A stretch of 64,000 nt of DNA. It comes from Micromonospora sp. NBC_00421. GTDB taxonomy: Bacteria > Actinomycetota > Actinomycetes > Mycobacteriales > Micromonosporaceae. The notes beneath the pieces were generated by a model. That model saw nothing but the letters and a program-made list of their open reading frames with translations. It had not been told where the DNA came from and made no database searches. The first letter of the stretch is position 1; every line of letters begins with the position of its first letter. Of the stretch, positions 1 through 8,962 are shown in pieces. The stretch lies in the NCBI RefSeq assembly GCF_036017915.1, contig NZ_CP107929.1, positions 5,584,001-5,648,000 of the forward strand, in the 5' to 3' direction. The position numbers and the translations under genes were made by a program.

Positions 1-255
1 GCCACCCGATGCCTTTGCACAAAGTGCTCTCGGCGGGGTGCAGCGAACTCACCGCGATCCGGCACTGGTCCGCCGCTGCGGCACCCCGCCCGGAGGTGGC
101 CACCGGTACTACATAAAGTTCGGGTAGACCGGGCGAGCGCAGCCCCCGGCAGGTACGGCCCGGCGGAGTCGGACGGCGTCCGCTCCATAGGCGGCGCCAC
201 GGTGCAGACGTCCGCGTCCGGCTGATCCGACCGGTCGACGGCAGCTACTCCAGTG

Positions 256-655
256 TCACTTGGCCTGTCTGCGCTGGTAGTGGGATCGGCGGGCTCGGGC
301 TTGGGATGTTCGTCGCCAGATCGACCAGTGCAGGATGTGCTCTGGCGGTAGCGCCACGGCGAGGACGAGGGCGTTGAGGAGTCGGCGGATCTCGGCGACG
401 GTCAACGCGATGATCTCCGCGTCGGCGTGGGTTTGCTGCGCGGTGGCGGTGGCTGTTCTCGACACGTCCGGCGGTGCCGGTGTACTGCCGCTGCACCCCG
501 ACCGAACACAGGCCCTTCTTCAGGAACCCGGTCTCGTCGCAGGCCAGCACCGCGTCGGGGTGGCCGAACTGTTCGACCAGCCACTCTCGCACGTCCTCGC
601 GGACGGCGTCGGCGTCCCACACCGCTGTGCGTAGCAACGCGGTGGCCGTCTTCAT
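256..655 (-). pseudogene. IS701-type transposase remnant with internal deletion
   Basis: Two reading frames on the minus strand together recall an IS701-family DDE transposase. The first (655 down to about 465) has the N-terminal catalytic block, with [14 protein letters not shown], then DETGFLKKG and [15 protein letters not shown], where DET holds the first catalytic Asp. The sequence then jumps frame (about 465 to 256) into the extreme C-terminus, with [10 protein letters not shown] and a WRR-x4[11 protein letters not shown] tail. The roughly 200-230 residues between these blocks in complete members, including the other catalytic acids, are missing. It cannot be active. Nothing in bases 1-255 reads as a recognisable gene or as clear terminal inverted repeats. 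It marks past mobile-element activity beside the next operon. Confidence 0.8.
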
Positions 656-697
656 GCCCGCGCCACGCCCAACGCCGAAGCCAGGTGACGTTGAGTA

Positions 698-2044
698 CTA
701 GGCATCACCACGCAACCGGCGAGCCAACTCCTCGATCTGCGCGTCGAGCCCGGCCTGGCGGTCGGCTTCGGCGTCGCGACCATGCTCCTCGATCCGTTCC
801 TTCCGGAGCCGGACGGCCTGCTCGTTCTCTTGGATCTGCACGTCGAGATCGCCGATTTCCCGCTCGACGTGGTACTTCAGCGTCCTCTCATGCAACCTGT
901 CGTCGACGATCAGCTGACGGGAGAGCATGCCGTCGTACGTGCTGAACCGGCTCAGCCTCTTGATGATCACGGGCAGCGCGTCCACCAAGACCAGCAGCAG
1001 CCGCAGCAACCAGGAGTAGACCAGTACGGAGCGGTTCTCGCTGGTGAGGTGTTCCAGGGCCCGGCTCTGGTCGAGCAGACCCGGCTTTTCCAGCTTCGCC
1101 GCCTTCCCCTCCGTCTTCTCCTTGATCGTCGCGGTGACCGCCTCGGCGTAGACCTGCCTGACGGTGCTCAGCTGACCGTCAATCTTGGCGATCTCGGCGC
1201 TGGTCGCATCCAGTTCCGCCTGCCGCCGCGACCTCCCGCTGTCGGCGATGTACGTCGCCGTCTCGCTGCGCAACTGCCGGCAGTTCGGCCCCTCGCCCAC
1301 CTGGCCGCTGAGACCGGTTCCCCGCGTACCGTTGCATTCCCGACGGGCGAGGTCCTCTCGCCGTCTGATCTCGGCGTCGATGACTTTGATCGCCTCCTGG
1401 ATCTCGACCCGTTCCGCTTCCTTGGCTGACTTGCTTCCCAGCAGGGGCTGGGGTGGCCCAGGAATGTTGAGCGCGAATTCCCGGGTGCAGCCGGCAGGGT
1501 CGGCGGGCGGCTCTCCGGAGAGCGTGTTGCACCGCTTCAGGGTGCCCTCATACGTGTCGATCAGGCTGGTGCGTTCCTTGCCGATCTGGGTGTTCACATC
1601 CGAGCTGAACATCCACAGCAGCAGCGGTTCCGCGACGACCACACCCATCAGGATCGAGATCGCCAGCCGGGCGAGGAACATACCGGCCCGCATGCCGCTC
1701 GTGCCGTGCGTGTCGGCGACAAGCCGACGGTCTAGCGTGAGAATCACGTGGCCCCACAGCATCGCGGCCGGGATCAACGCCGCGACCGGCACGCTGTGCG
1801 AGCCGAGCAGTACCAGCATCGACAGTGCCGCCATCAGGCCGGTGTTGAGCAGGACCCCGCCGAGCAGGCTGTACCGGTGCCTTTCCTCAGGAGCCCAGTC
1901 GAGGATCGACTCCTCGACACCCGCGATGTGGCGCAGGAAGTACCCGACGCCGCGTCGCGCCGGTTTCCCCGGCCGATACGGACCCCGCTTCAGCACGCCG
2001 GTGTCCTCGTCCGTCCGGGGTAGGAAGCGCTTCCCGTCACTCAT
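698..2044 (-). CDS. DUF4407-like multi-pass membrane protein with coiled coil
   Basis: Length 448 aa. Last gene of the four-gene TIR operon. Hydrophobic segments lie at roughly residues 60-80, 88-105 and 127-150, followed by a long charged, probably extracytoplasmic or coiled-coil stretch (about 155-330, with several Cys) and another membrane segment near 340-365. A charged helical tail ends the protein. This layout, including the W-x-HVILTLDR loop after the second helix, matches the DUF4407 family, whose function is unknown. The ATG at 2044 was chosen because it overlaps the preceding stop by 8 bases; an upstream extension would run through the neighbour. I infer it is the membrane partner of the TIR and NTPase-like proteins. 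Confidence 0.75.
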   Translation of the reverse strand: MSDGKRFLPRTDEDTGVLKRGPYRPGKPARRGVGYFLRHIAGVEESILDWAPEERHRYSLLGGVLLNTGLMAALSMLVLLGSHSVPVAALIPAAMLWGHVILTLDRRLVADTHGTSGMRAGMFLARLAISILMGVVVAEPLLLWMFSSDVNTQIGKERTSLIDTYEGTLKRCNTLSGEPPADPAGCTREFALNIPGPPQPLLGSKSAKEAERVEIQEAIKVIDAEIRRREDLARRECNGTRGTGLSGQVGEGPNCRQLRSETATYIADSGRSRRQAELDATSAEIAKIDGQLSTVRQVYAEAVTATIKEKTEGKAAKLEKPGLLDQSRALEHLTSENRSVLVYSWLLRLLLVLVDALPVIIKRLSRFSTYDGMLSRQLIVDDRLHERTLKYHVEREIGDLDVQIQENEQAVRLRKERIEEHGRDAEADRQAGLDAQIEELARRLRGDA

Positions 2045-3479
2045 CTTCTTCGAGTACCCCGCCGCTTCGGTCCTCTCCGCTCTCGATCTCCTCTGGGGAC
2101 GGGAAACGTCCATCGACCGCCGCCGCCCGCCGGTCGTCGACCTCGGGCTGTGGCATGTGCATGACCTCGGCAAAGAGCGAGCTGCCGCCGAGGTCGGTGG
2201 TGTTGAAATGCCCCTGGGCGGTCATCGTCTTGAGCATCTCGAAACGCATGGTGTCGATGCGCTGGGCGTCCTCTCGTTCCATCCGCTCCTGGCGCAGCCG
2301 GTCCTCGCGGGCCTCCTTCTCGCGCCTCTGCGCGTCGACCCGCTTCTGCGTCTCGCGCCGGCGCTCCTGCTCCGCCCGGCGCTCGTTGTCCTCCTGCTGC
2401 CAGCCCCGTTCCACCTTGCGTTCTTCGAGGCTGGCCGCCCGCAGTGCGAGCTGGGACTCACGTTCCTGTACCGCGTCCCGCACCGCATGCTCCCGGGCGC
2501 TGTCGTCGATCGCCTTGAGGCTGGCGGCCAGCCCCTGCGCGTCGAGTTGACCGGCGGCGTACGCGGCCAGCAGCGCCCGTTTGGGATCGCCGTTGATCAT
2601 CTCGACGTTCTTGTCGAACTCGCTCCGGGCCACCTCCCCGCGGCGTCGGATCAGTTCCAGCTCATGATCCGCTTCCGTCGATGCCTTGCGCAGGCCGTGC
2701 GCGTGCCGCCATTCCTCGATCTCCAGTTCCTGCGCGGAGGCCGAGGACGTCTTGCCCAGATCGTGATCGTGGGACCGGCCGTCGAGGTCCAACTCGTGGT
2801 CACGCCGGCCGCTCTCCAGCGACTGGCTGTGCGCCGTCGTGCTCATCTCCTTGCGTTGCAGGTACTCGAGTTCGTTCCAGTCCAGCCGATGCGCGAATGT
2901 CGACCTGCGCACGTCATCCTCGAAGTCGACGATCGCCTTGGGACTGCTCACTTCGACGTTGGCGAACCGGGCCTGCATGCCGGATACCCTCGCCGGCACA
3001 TGGGTCAGATACGCTCTGACCTGCGCACTCACCAGTCGACGGACGGTGTTCACCTGGGTCAGTCTGTGGTCGAGCCCCAGCTCGAAGATCCGGTTGTGCG
3101 CCTTGAGATGCCCCTGGAGCGCCTCGTACGCGTCCACGCCACCGCTGACCACGGCGACCGGATCGGTCACCGTGCACCGGAACGTCACCAGCACCTCGAA
3201 GTACGACGCATCCGCCGACGGGATGCGCAGGGAGGCCACCACAAGAGCGTCACGACGCATGTCCACGATGCTCACGTTCGTGGCATTGAGGAATCGCTCG
3301 TCGGTCGGGACGATCCGACCGTCGTCGACGACGAGTTCCCCGCCGATCCGGTACACCAGGGACTGGTGCGCGGAGGGACGCGGCAGATCCTCGGCCCGGT
3401 GGCGGCGCCGGCCGAGCCACCGGGTCTTCTCGGCCGGGTTGAGCGTCCGGCGTTCAAGGATGGGGTAGGGGGCGGTCAT
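2037..3479 (-). CDS. SPFH-like domain protein with long coiled coil
   Basis: Length 480 aa. After a basic N-terminus, residues about 40-200 form a beta-rich region (GGELVVDDGRIVPTDE, then FEVLVTFRCTVTDPVAV) and an alternating helix/strand end (VRRLVSAQVRAYL). This resembles stomatin/prohibitin/flotillin (SPFH) domains, which assemble on membranes. Residues about 200-430 are highly charged heptad-like helix rich in Glu, Arg and Gln. There is no signal peptide or obvious membrane helix. The ATG at 3479 overlaps the upstream stop in an ATGA, so translation is probably coupled. The SPFH assignment is by pattern only. A membrane-associated scaffold for the TIR/NTPase pair is my inference, supported by the DUF4407-like gene next door. 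Confidence 0.6.
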   Translation of the reverse strand: MTAPYPILERRTLNPAEKTRWLGRRRHRAEDLPRPSAHQSLVYRIGGELVVDDGRIVPTDERFLNATNVSIVDMRRDALVVASLRIPSADASYFEVLVTFRCTVTDPVAVVSGGVDAYEALQGHLKAHNRIFELGLDHRLTQVNTVRRLVSAQVRAYLTHVPARVSGMQARFANVEVSSPKAIVDFEDDVRRSTFAHRLDWNELEYLQRKEMSTTAHSQSLESGRRDHELDLDGRSHDHDLGKTSSASAQELEIEEWRHAHGLRKASTEADHELELIRRRGEVARSEFDKNVEMINGDPKRALLAAYAAGQLDAQGLAASLKAIDDSAREHAVRDAVQERESQLALRAASLEERKVERGWQQEDNERRAEQERRRETQKRVDAQRREKEAREDRLRQERMEREDAQRIDTMRFEMLKTMTAQGHFNTTDLGGSSLFAEVMHMPQPEVDDRRAAAVDGRFPSPEEIESGEDRSGGVLEEDE

Positions 3480-5785
3480 GCGGTTCCTCCGGGATAGATC
3501 TTTCTGGCGATAGCGTCGAGACAGGCGACGAGTACCTCGGCGAGCGGTTCCTTTCGGCCCTTGCGTGCCTGCTCGTCCACCTGCATGAATGCGTCCTTGA
3601 ACGTGTGCCGCTCCCGTGGCGGTAGGGCGTCGGCCAGGGCGGTGCCGAGATCGCGGGCGCGCGTCGCGGGCTCCGCGCTGATGTCCCGCAGCGCGTGCAG
3701 CCCATGCCGCAGCGCGTAGAAGGCCTCCCACCGGAGCGGGCGAAAGACGAGTACACCGGCCCAGATACGGGCGATCACCGGCAGTCGATTCGGATTCGCG
3801 TCCAGGTACTCGACGATCGCAGGACGACCGGTGCGGATGCTCCGGGATAGGACGACCGCCATGGCCGCCGTCATGGTGAGATTCCGCAGCCGAGTGAGCT
3901 GGTTCGCCGGCACGGGACCTCTGCGGTCCTTCGGCCCGTCACCGGTGCCGAAGTCACTCATCTTCTTGTCCAGCAGGTTGAGCACGGTGGCCGGGTCGCC
4001 GTCCTCGTCGTCGCTGAGCGTGGCGAACAGTGCAGCCATCGCCGCGCACCCGGCCGGCCACAGCTCACCGTTCTGCGACATGATCTGCCACAGCCGGTTC
4101 ACCGCCTCGGACGGGAAGAACACGCCGAGCTCGCCGCCGAACGCGATCACCGCCGTCCGCTGTCGATGCACGTCCCGACTGCGGGACCAGGCCACTGCCA
4201 TCCGCAGGGCGATGGCCTGCAGGCCCTCCCGGTGGCACATGTACCACAGGGCGTAGGTGGCCGTCACCTGACCGGCCCAGCCTCTCGTACCCGCGGCCCA
4301 CGGCTCGACATAGCAGCGCAGTACCTCATGCACGCTGGAGCAGGCGAGCCAGGCCAGGCCGCTGGCCACAGTGACGTGACTGTCCTCGTCCTCGGTGATC
4401 ACCTCAGTGAGCCACTCACGGATCGCGTCCCAGAAGTGGATCGTCTGGGTGCGCCAGAGTTCCGCGAGTACGTGCCGGCGGAAGGCCTCGTTCGTGAAGG
4501 TGATGACCTGGACCGTCGCACCCATCCAGGGCGCGGTGCGTATCTCCAGCAGGCCGCCGCCGTGCACCCGGGACTCACGCTCACCGAAGATGTCGGCGTC
4601 CTCCTTGCGGATCTCCGCCTTGGCCCGCCCGTCGGTGACCCGGTCCGCCATCACCTCGTGCAACCGCTCCAGCGACGTCTCGTACGTCCGCACGTCGGCG
4701 CCTTCGAGGAAGCACAGGGCCGCGACGGCGATGATGTCCCGGTGTCCGGGTCGGCCGGCGAACCATTCCAGGACGCGCCGGCCCACCCTCTCGTCGAGCC
4801 TCGCCAGCGCCTCACCGGTGGACAGGTGCTCGTCACGAATCATCCGAGCCACGGCTACCAGGTTCGTCAGTGAGGTGTCGTCGCCGAGCGCGGCGATCAC
4901 GTCGTGCACCACCGTCTCGACGCCCTCGATGTCGCCCAGCTGCGCCCGCAGCACCTTTTCCGGCGCCGGCACCTCCCAGGCGAGGTGCGGCACCGATCCG
5001 GTCGTCACGGCACCGATCACCGAGGTGGTGATGACGAGATGTGCCTCCGATTCGTGGATGCGTTCCTTCACATTCGACCAGGTGAAATCGAGGTCGATCC
5101 GCTGCCGTTCCGGTACGTGGTCGAGCATGAGATAGCCGTAACCCGCGCTGTACGTGCGCTCCGCGAGTTCCCTGGGGGACAGGGTCGGTGACAGCACGAT
5201 GAGCGGACCGTCCGTGACGTGGCGGAGCAGGTTGATCCCGCCCGCGCGCCTTCCGACACCCGACCGACCCTCGATGACCACGACCCGGTTGTGCCGCAGA
5301 TTCTTGAGCACCCCGTCGAAGCACGGCGGTCTCGCGTAGCGGTCGACGACGGCCTCGGTCTCCTCCGGGTCGAGCCGGCCGGTGACCTTCCGGTGGCCGC
5401 CCGCCCGGCGCTCGCTTCCGTCCTGAACACCGAATACGGCACCGTTGGTTGCCACACCGCCGTAGAAGTTGTTGGTGACGGCGGCGATCCGGTCGGTCAC
5501 GTCGTCGGATCGTCCGTGGCCCGCGGTCCGTTGCGCCCCGCGTGGCATCGCGGTGTCGTCGGCCAGGCTGTCGAGGCCGAGAGCCGATTCCGCCGTCCGC
5601 TCCGGCGCGTCGTCGGAGTCGTCCGACGCAGCGGACTCCGAGGCCGGCGAATCGACGACCGGTGCCTCTGCTGGCCGCCCGCCCGGCTGACCCGGTGGGG
5701 GCGCCGGGAAGGGGGACTCCGGTGACGACGACCTGTGCGCGGCGGCCGTGGCGGTCGGATCGGGTTGGGCGGCTTCGCCCGGCAT
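3476..5785 (-). CDS. P-loop NTPase-like protein with N-terminal amyloid-type signalling motif
   Basis: Length 769 aa. Residues 1-95 are Pro/Ser/Asp-rich and probably disordered. Residues 102-121 (AVTNNFYGGVATNGAVFGVQ) repeat the motif at the C-terminus of the TIR protein just upstream. An NTPase-like core follows. A Walker A position at 173-180 reads GRSGVGRR, so the usual Lys-Ser/Thr is Arg-Arg. A Walker-B-like YLMLD ends at Asp222, and VITTS near 251 resembles sensor 1. The remaining 500 residues are helical and Trp-rich, with no repeat I can name. The ATG at 5785 lies 4 bases after the TIR stop; longer upstream starts would run antiparallel-frame through the TIR gene. By analogy with NLR/STAND proteins it would sense a trigger and template the TIR effector. 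The degenerate P-loop leaves nucleotide hydrolysis in doubt. Confidence 0.7.
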   Translation of the reverse strand: MPGEAAQPDPTATAAAHRSSSPESPFPAPPPGQPGGRPAEAPVVDSPASESAASDDSDDAPERTAESALGLDSLADDTAMPRGAQRTAGHGRSDDVTDRIAAVTNNFYGGVATNGAVFGVQDGSERRAGGHRKVTGRLDPEETEAVVDRYARPPCFDGVLKNLRHNRVVVIEGRSGVGRRAGGINLLRHVTDGPLIVLSPTLSPRELAERTYSAGYGYLMLDHVPERQRIDLDFTWSNVKERIHESEAHLVITTSVIGAVTTGSVPHLAWEVPAPEKVLRAQLGDIEGVETVVHDVIAALGDDTSLTNLVAVARMIRDEHLSTGEALARLDERVGRRVLEWFAGRPGHRDIIAVAALCFLEGADVRTYETSLERLHEVMADRVTDGRAKAEIRKEDADIFGERESRVHGGGLLEIRTAPWMGATVQVITFTNEAFRRHVLAELWRTQTIHFWDAIREWLTEVITEDEDSHVTVASGLAWLACSSVHEVLRCYVEPWAAGTRGWAGQVTATYALWYMCHREGLQAIALRMAVAWSRSRDVHRQRTAVIAFGGELGVFFPSEAVNRLWQIMSQNGELWPAGCAAMAALFATLSDDEDGDPATVLNLLDKKMSDFGTGDGPKDRRGPVPANQLTRLRNLTMTAAMAVVLSRSIRTGRPAIVEYLDANPNRLPVIARIWAGVLVFRPLRWEAFYALRHGLHALRDISAEPATRARDLGTALADALPPRERHTFKDAFMQVDEQARKGRKEPLAEVLVACLDAIARKIYPGGTA

Positions 5786-5789
5786 CGGC

Positions 5790-6389
5790 CTACTCACCCC
5801 GGTGCACCGCCACGCCGAACACCGCATGATCGGCGTTGACCTGCTTGTGGAAGTTGTTGGTGACCGTCGACTGCCCCGTCGGCGCGTCGTCGGGGCGTCG
5901 CTTCGCCCCCTGCCCCGTTTCTGCGACCGGTGGCCCACCGAGAAGGGCAACGAGCTCGTCCGCCACACGTTCGATGTCCTGCTCGATGCCCCGAAACCGG
6001 AGGGTCCGGTACTGGTGCAGCGGCAGGCCACGCAGATCCTCCGGCAGGTCTTCCGGGATCGGCAATTTTGCGTCACCGACCAGGACAGGCACCACCCGAA
6101 TGCCACGGCGCAACGCCTCGGCGATTTCCCGACGCACGAAGTCGGACGGGTCGTCGATACGGCGCCGACCGTTCTCACCTGTCTGCAACCAGCGGCTTCC
6201 GATCACGGCGACGAGGATGCGGCACTCCCGGATCGCTGCCCAGATCCTGCCCGGATAGCGCTCGCCTGGGCTTATCGTTTGGTAGTCACGGAAAACACGC
6301 TCACCGATGCGACTTCTGAGCGCCTGGTCGATGAGCAGAGCCGCGAGCGGTTCGTCGGCGGTGCGGTAGTTGACGACAATATCAATCAT
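5790..6389 (-). CDS. TIR-domain effector with C-terminal amyloid-type signalling motif
   Basis: Length 199 aa. Residues 1-115 form a bacterial TIR domain: an N-terminal DIVVNYRTADEP strand/loop, ERVFRDYQTISPGERY (BB-loop region), CRILVAVIGSRWL, then DPSDFVRREIAEAL-x3-IRVVPVLV. Glu88 in the FVRREI helix sits where NAD-hydrolysing TIRs have their catalytic Glu. A linker leads to residues about 175-193, TVTNNFHKQVNADHAVFGV, matching the motif in the next gene. The ATG at 6389 has GAGAGG 10 bases upstream; a GTG 6 bases earlier is possible. First gene of the operon. Bacterial TIRs typically cleave NAD+ or make cyclic ADP-ribose-type signals. That activity, and motif-driven polymerisation by the partner NTPase, are inferred. 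Confidence 0.85.
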   Translation of the reverse strand: MIDIVVNYRTADEPLAALLIDQALRSRIGERVFRDYQTISPGERYPGRIWAAIRECRILVAVIGSRWLQTGENGRRRIDDPSDFVRREIAEALRRGIRVVPVLVGDAKLPIPEDLPEDLRGLPLHQYRTLRFRGIEQDIERVADELVALLGGPPVAETGQGAKRRPDDAPTGQSTVTNNFHKQVNADHAVFGVAVHRGE

Positions 6390-7166
6390 GGTCACGAAAC
6401 CTCTCGAACTATCGGATGCAGGACAGGGGAATCACTCGCAACGGTGAGCACAGGATCGCGGCCCATCCGCCGCCTCGGTCAGCAACGGACCGCTCGTCGA
6501 CGAAGTGTCATTCCTTGCCGGATCGACAGCGTCGCAGTCGCGACCAGTCGTCAGCAAGCGGTTGTCCGGTGGGTACCGGACTGGACGACGGGACGAGAAA
6601 TCGAGCACTGCGGACGACCTGGACAGCGGTCAATCGGAGGCCCGAGGACCAAAGGACAGGCGTCGGTCAGGTGTGCGGATTTCCCAGCTTGATAGGGCAG
6701 GTGACGCTGCACCCCCGGGGCCACTCGCTGATTGACACGCATCGTACGCCGGTTGACGGTGGTATCTTCTCGCCGGACGCCGGTCGAAGCTCACGGTGCT
6801 GGCGGATCGATCGGAGAGGCCACGCACACCGGAACGCCGGCACTGCTGACCCTGCGGAAGGGTCGCTCGACCCGCTTCGGTGAGGTGCATCTGCGATTTC
6901 GCAATCTCCGACAGGGCTGCGCTTACGGATTGAGGTGATCACCGCCAGAACGGGGCCGGCGTGCCGTCGCCGGTCAACTGGTCGAAAGTGTCGGCGACAC
7001 CAGTGCGGCAGCGCTGAGTCAACCGTGAGGCTCCGTTTTTGCCACCCCCTCGCATCTCCGGCCTCATACGGTACGCATGGATTCGGCCAGACCGGATCCG
7101 TGCCACAGGGGTTTCCCGTTGCCCAACGGACGGGGCGGGTGGAAACGCCAGCATCCGCCGCCACAG
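6390..7166. other. Intergenic stretch without a supported gene
   Basis: About 780 bases between the TIR operon start and the end of the HTH/TPR gene. Short open frames exist on both strands, but none has a convincing ribosome site, a family motif or codon bias matching neighbouring genes. It must hold the TIR operon promoter. I saw no tRNA, strong hairpin or long repeat. The base composition is less GC-rich than the genes downstream of 9.4 kb, in keeping with an acquired island. Confidence 0.4.
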
Positions 7167-8468
7167 TTAGCTGATGCTGGGTACGTGCAGGACGGCGTGC
7201 AATGTCGGCAACAATTCACGGACGTCGGGCTCGCGGCGCCACCGGGTGAGCAGGTGGCCCAGCCGCGCGAGGTCGGACCGCACGGTGGCGGAGTCGACGT
7301 GAACCGCTGGCTCGAGCAGGGCGGTCACCACGGCGCAGGCTCGTTCTGGTTCGGCCGCGTCGGCGTACGCGAGCGCCAGCCGAACACCGAACCGGACCCG
7401 GGTGCGGAGCGCATTCGGGGGCACCGAACCAAGCTGCTGTTCGAGAATCCGCACCGCTTCGGCCGGCTGACCGAGGTCGTACAGGCACCAGCCGCGAGCC
7501 ATCCCCGCCGGGTCGCTCAGCGACGACGTGCCGACCACCGGTGTGCCCGCCGGCACGGGCGCGAGCGCCAGCTCTTCCGCCGCCTGATCGAGAGCCCGTC
7601 GGCAGGAATGCTCATCTCCACCGAGCGCGTGACCCTGCGCCTCCCGCTGGGCGGCAAGCCCACGGATGCGGTGGTCGACAGCGGCGGCTCCGGCTCGTCG
7701 CGCCAGTGCCACCGTCTGGGACGCGTCGTGGCGGTACAGGGAAACCAGTGCTCGGCGGACGTCCGCGTACGCCACGAACTGGGTGTCACCACCGGCCGCG
7801 GCGAGATGCGCTGCCCTGTCCGTCCAGGCCAGCGCGGCGCGGTCGTCACCCGCCTCCTGCAGGCACCAGCCCGCGTACTCGGCGAACCGGGCGGCGAGCA
7901 CCAGGACGGCCGGCCGTTCGTCGGCGCTCACCGTCGTCGCGAGCCTCCGCAAGGTGTGGGTCTGGGCGAGCGTGGCCGGCAGGACGAGCGTGGGCGACTG
8001 CCGCTGGCCGAGCCTGCGCAGTTCGCCGAAGATGGCGCGGAATCCCTCCAGGGTGCCGGCCGACAGGCCCCCGCCAGCCGACGCGTTCCAGTGACTGACC
8101 TCGGCCGCGCTCACGTCATCGACCGGAACGACCGTGAGCCGACCCGCACCGCTGCCGTCGAGGGTCAGCGTCCAGTCCTCGGTCACCTGGGCCAGCGGGT
8201 GCCGGTGTTTCCCGGTTGGCGTCTGCTCCGTGGAGGGTGTCTCTTCATGCGGGCGGACCGGCCCGCCGAGCCGACGCAGGGCCCCGTGGGCGCGCAGCAC
8301 CGCGTCGCACTGCCGGGCAAGTTGGTCCGACGGTTCCTTCCTACCGTTTTCGACCTTGCTCAGATGGCTCTTGCTGTAGTGGACACGACGCGCCAGGTCA
8401 TCGAGCGACAGGCCCGCCTCGTGCCGGAGCCGGCGGAGCTCATCGCCGAACCGCAGCGGGAAATCCAT
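7167..8468 (-). CDS. XRE-family helix-turn-helix regulator with TPR-like C-terminus
   Basis: Length 433 aa. Residues about 5-62 form a Cro/C1-type HTH (FGDELRRLRHEAGLSLDDLA, then YSKSHLSKVENGRKEP). The rest (about 150-430) is Ala/Leu-rich helical repeat sequence of the tetratricopeptide type found in many actinobacterial regulators, which often respond to small signals or peptides. It is divergent from the small membrane protein at 8543, with 74 bases between the starts, so it may control that gene and itself. Its position beside the TIR operon makes it a possible island regulator, but no operator is evident. Confidence 0.8.
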   Translation of the reverse strand: MDFPLRFGDELRRLRHEAGLSLDDLARRVHYSKSHLSKVENGRKEPSDQLARQCDAVLRAHGALRRLGGPVRPHEETPSTEQTPTGKHRHPLAQVTEDWTLTLDGSGAGRLTVVPVDDVSAAEVSHWNASAGGGLSAGTLEGFRAIFGELRRLGQRQSPTLVLPATLAQTHTLRRLATTVSADERPAVLVLAARFAEYAGWCLQEAGDDRAALAWTDRAAHLAAAGGDTQFVAYADVRRALVSLYRHDASQTVALARRAGAAAVDHRIRGLAAQREAQGHALGGDEHSCRRALDQAAEELALAPVPAGTPVVGTSSLSDPAGMARGWCLYDLGQPAEAVRILEQQLGSVPPNALRTRVRFGVRLALAYADAAEPERACAVVTALLEPAVHVDSATVRSDLARLGHLLTRWRREPDVRELLPTLHAVLHVPSIS

Positions 8469-8542
8469 CCATACAGTGTCGACGCCGATCCGTTCCGCGA
8501 CAACCGCCCGTCGAGCTTTCGCCCGTTATGGAGGGACACTCT

Positions 8543-8962
8543 GTGAGTGCCGGTTCCGATGCCCCTCGTATGAAGCACCTCGAGTTCCTCCAGGAGGTGA
8601 TTGCCCGAATGGCCAACACGTCGCTGCTGGTGAAGGGGTGGACGACGACGATGTCGGTCACCCTGCTCGTGGCGTCGGTCGAGCGGCACAGCTGGCCGGT
8701 GGCGGCGAGTCTGCTGCTGCAGGTCCTCGTGTTCTGGTGCGTCGACGGCTATTACCTGCGCCAGGAACGATTGTTCCGGCGACTCTACGATGCCGTCCGG
8801 CTCGCCGACGAGACGGTGGAGCCGATGGCGATGAGTCCGCTGCGGTTCCGGGCCCAGATCACCTGGGCCGGCGCGGCGCGGTCGGTCACCCTGATGGCGT
8901 TCTACGGCACGATGGTGGGAATCGCCCTGGTCTTCGTCGCGATCGCGGCCATCACGGCCTGA
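8543..8962 (+). CDS. Small membrane protein of unknown function
   Basis: Length 139 aa. GTG start with GGAGGGA 7 bases upstream. Sequence LEFLQEVIARMANTSLLVKGW precedes two hydrophobic helices (about 33-60) and a DGYYLRQERLFRRLYD segment, with one or two more helices at the C-terminus (about 110-137). I recognise the pattern FLQ-x2-I-x-RMA-x-[NT]S-x-L-x-KGW plus D-x-YYL-x-QERLFR as a widespread family of uncharacterised small membrane proteins. I recall these often lie among defence genes, but could not check this. It converges on the HIT gene with an 11-base overlap and diverges from the HTH/TPR regulator. Confidence 0.7.
   Translation: MSAGSDAPRMKHLEFLQEVIARMANTSLLVKGWTTTMSVTLLVASVERHSWPVAASLLLQVLVFWCVDGYYLRQERLFRRLYDAVRLADETVEPMAMSPLRFRAQITWAGAARSVTLMAFYGTMVGIALVFVAIAAITA

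Noticed and set aside
1185..3497. Very long plus-strand open frame antisense to the DUF4407-like and SPFH-like genes
   Set aside because: High-GC codon mirror of the minus-strand genes; Arg/Pro/Leu-rich, no family motif and no ribosome site. The minus-strand proteins have recognisable domains and coupled starts.
6640..6720. Possible tRNA or att-site fragment in the island border
   Set aside because: No anticodon arm or T-arm could be completed and no direct repeat was found at the other side.
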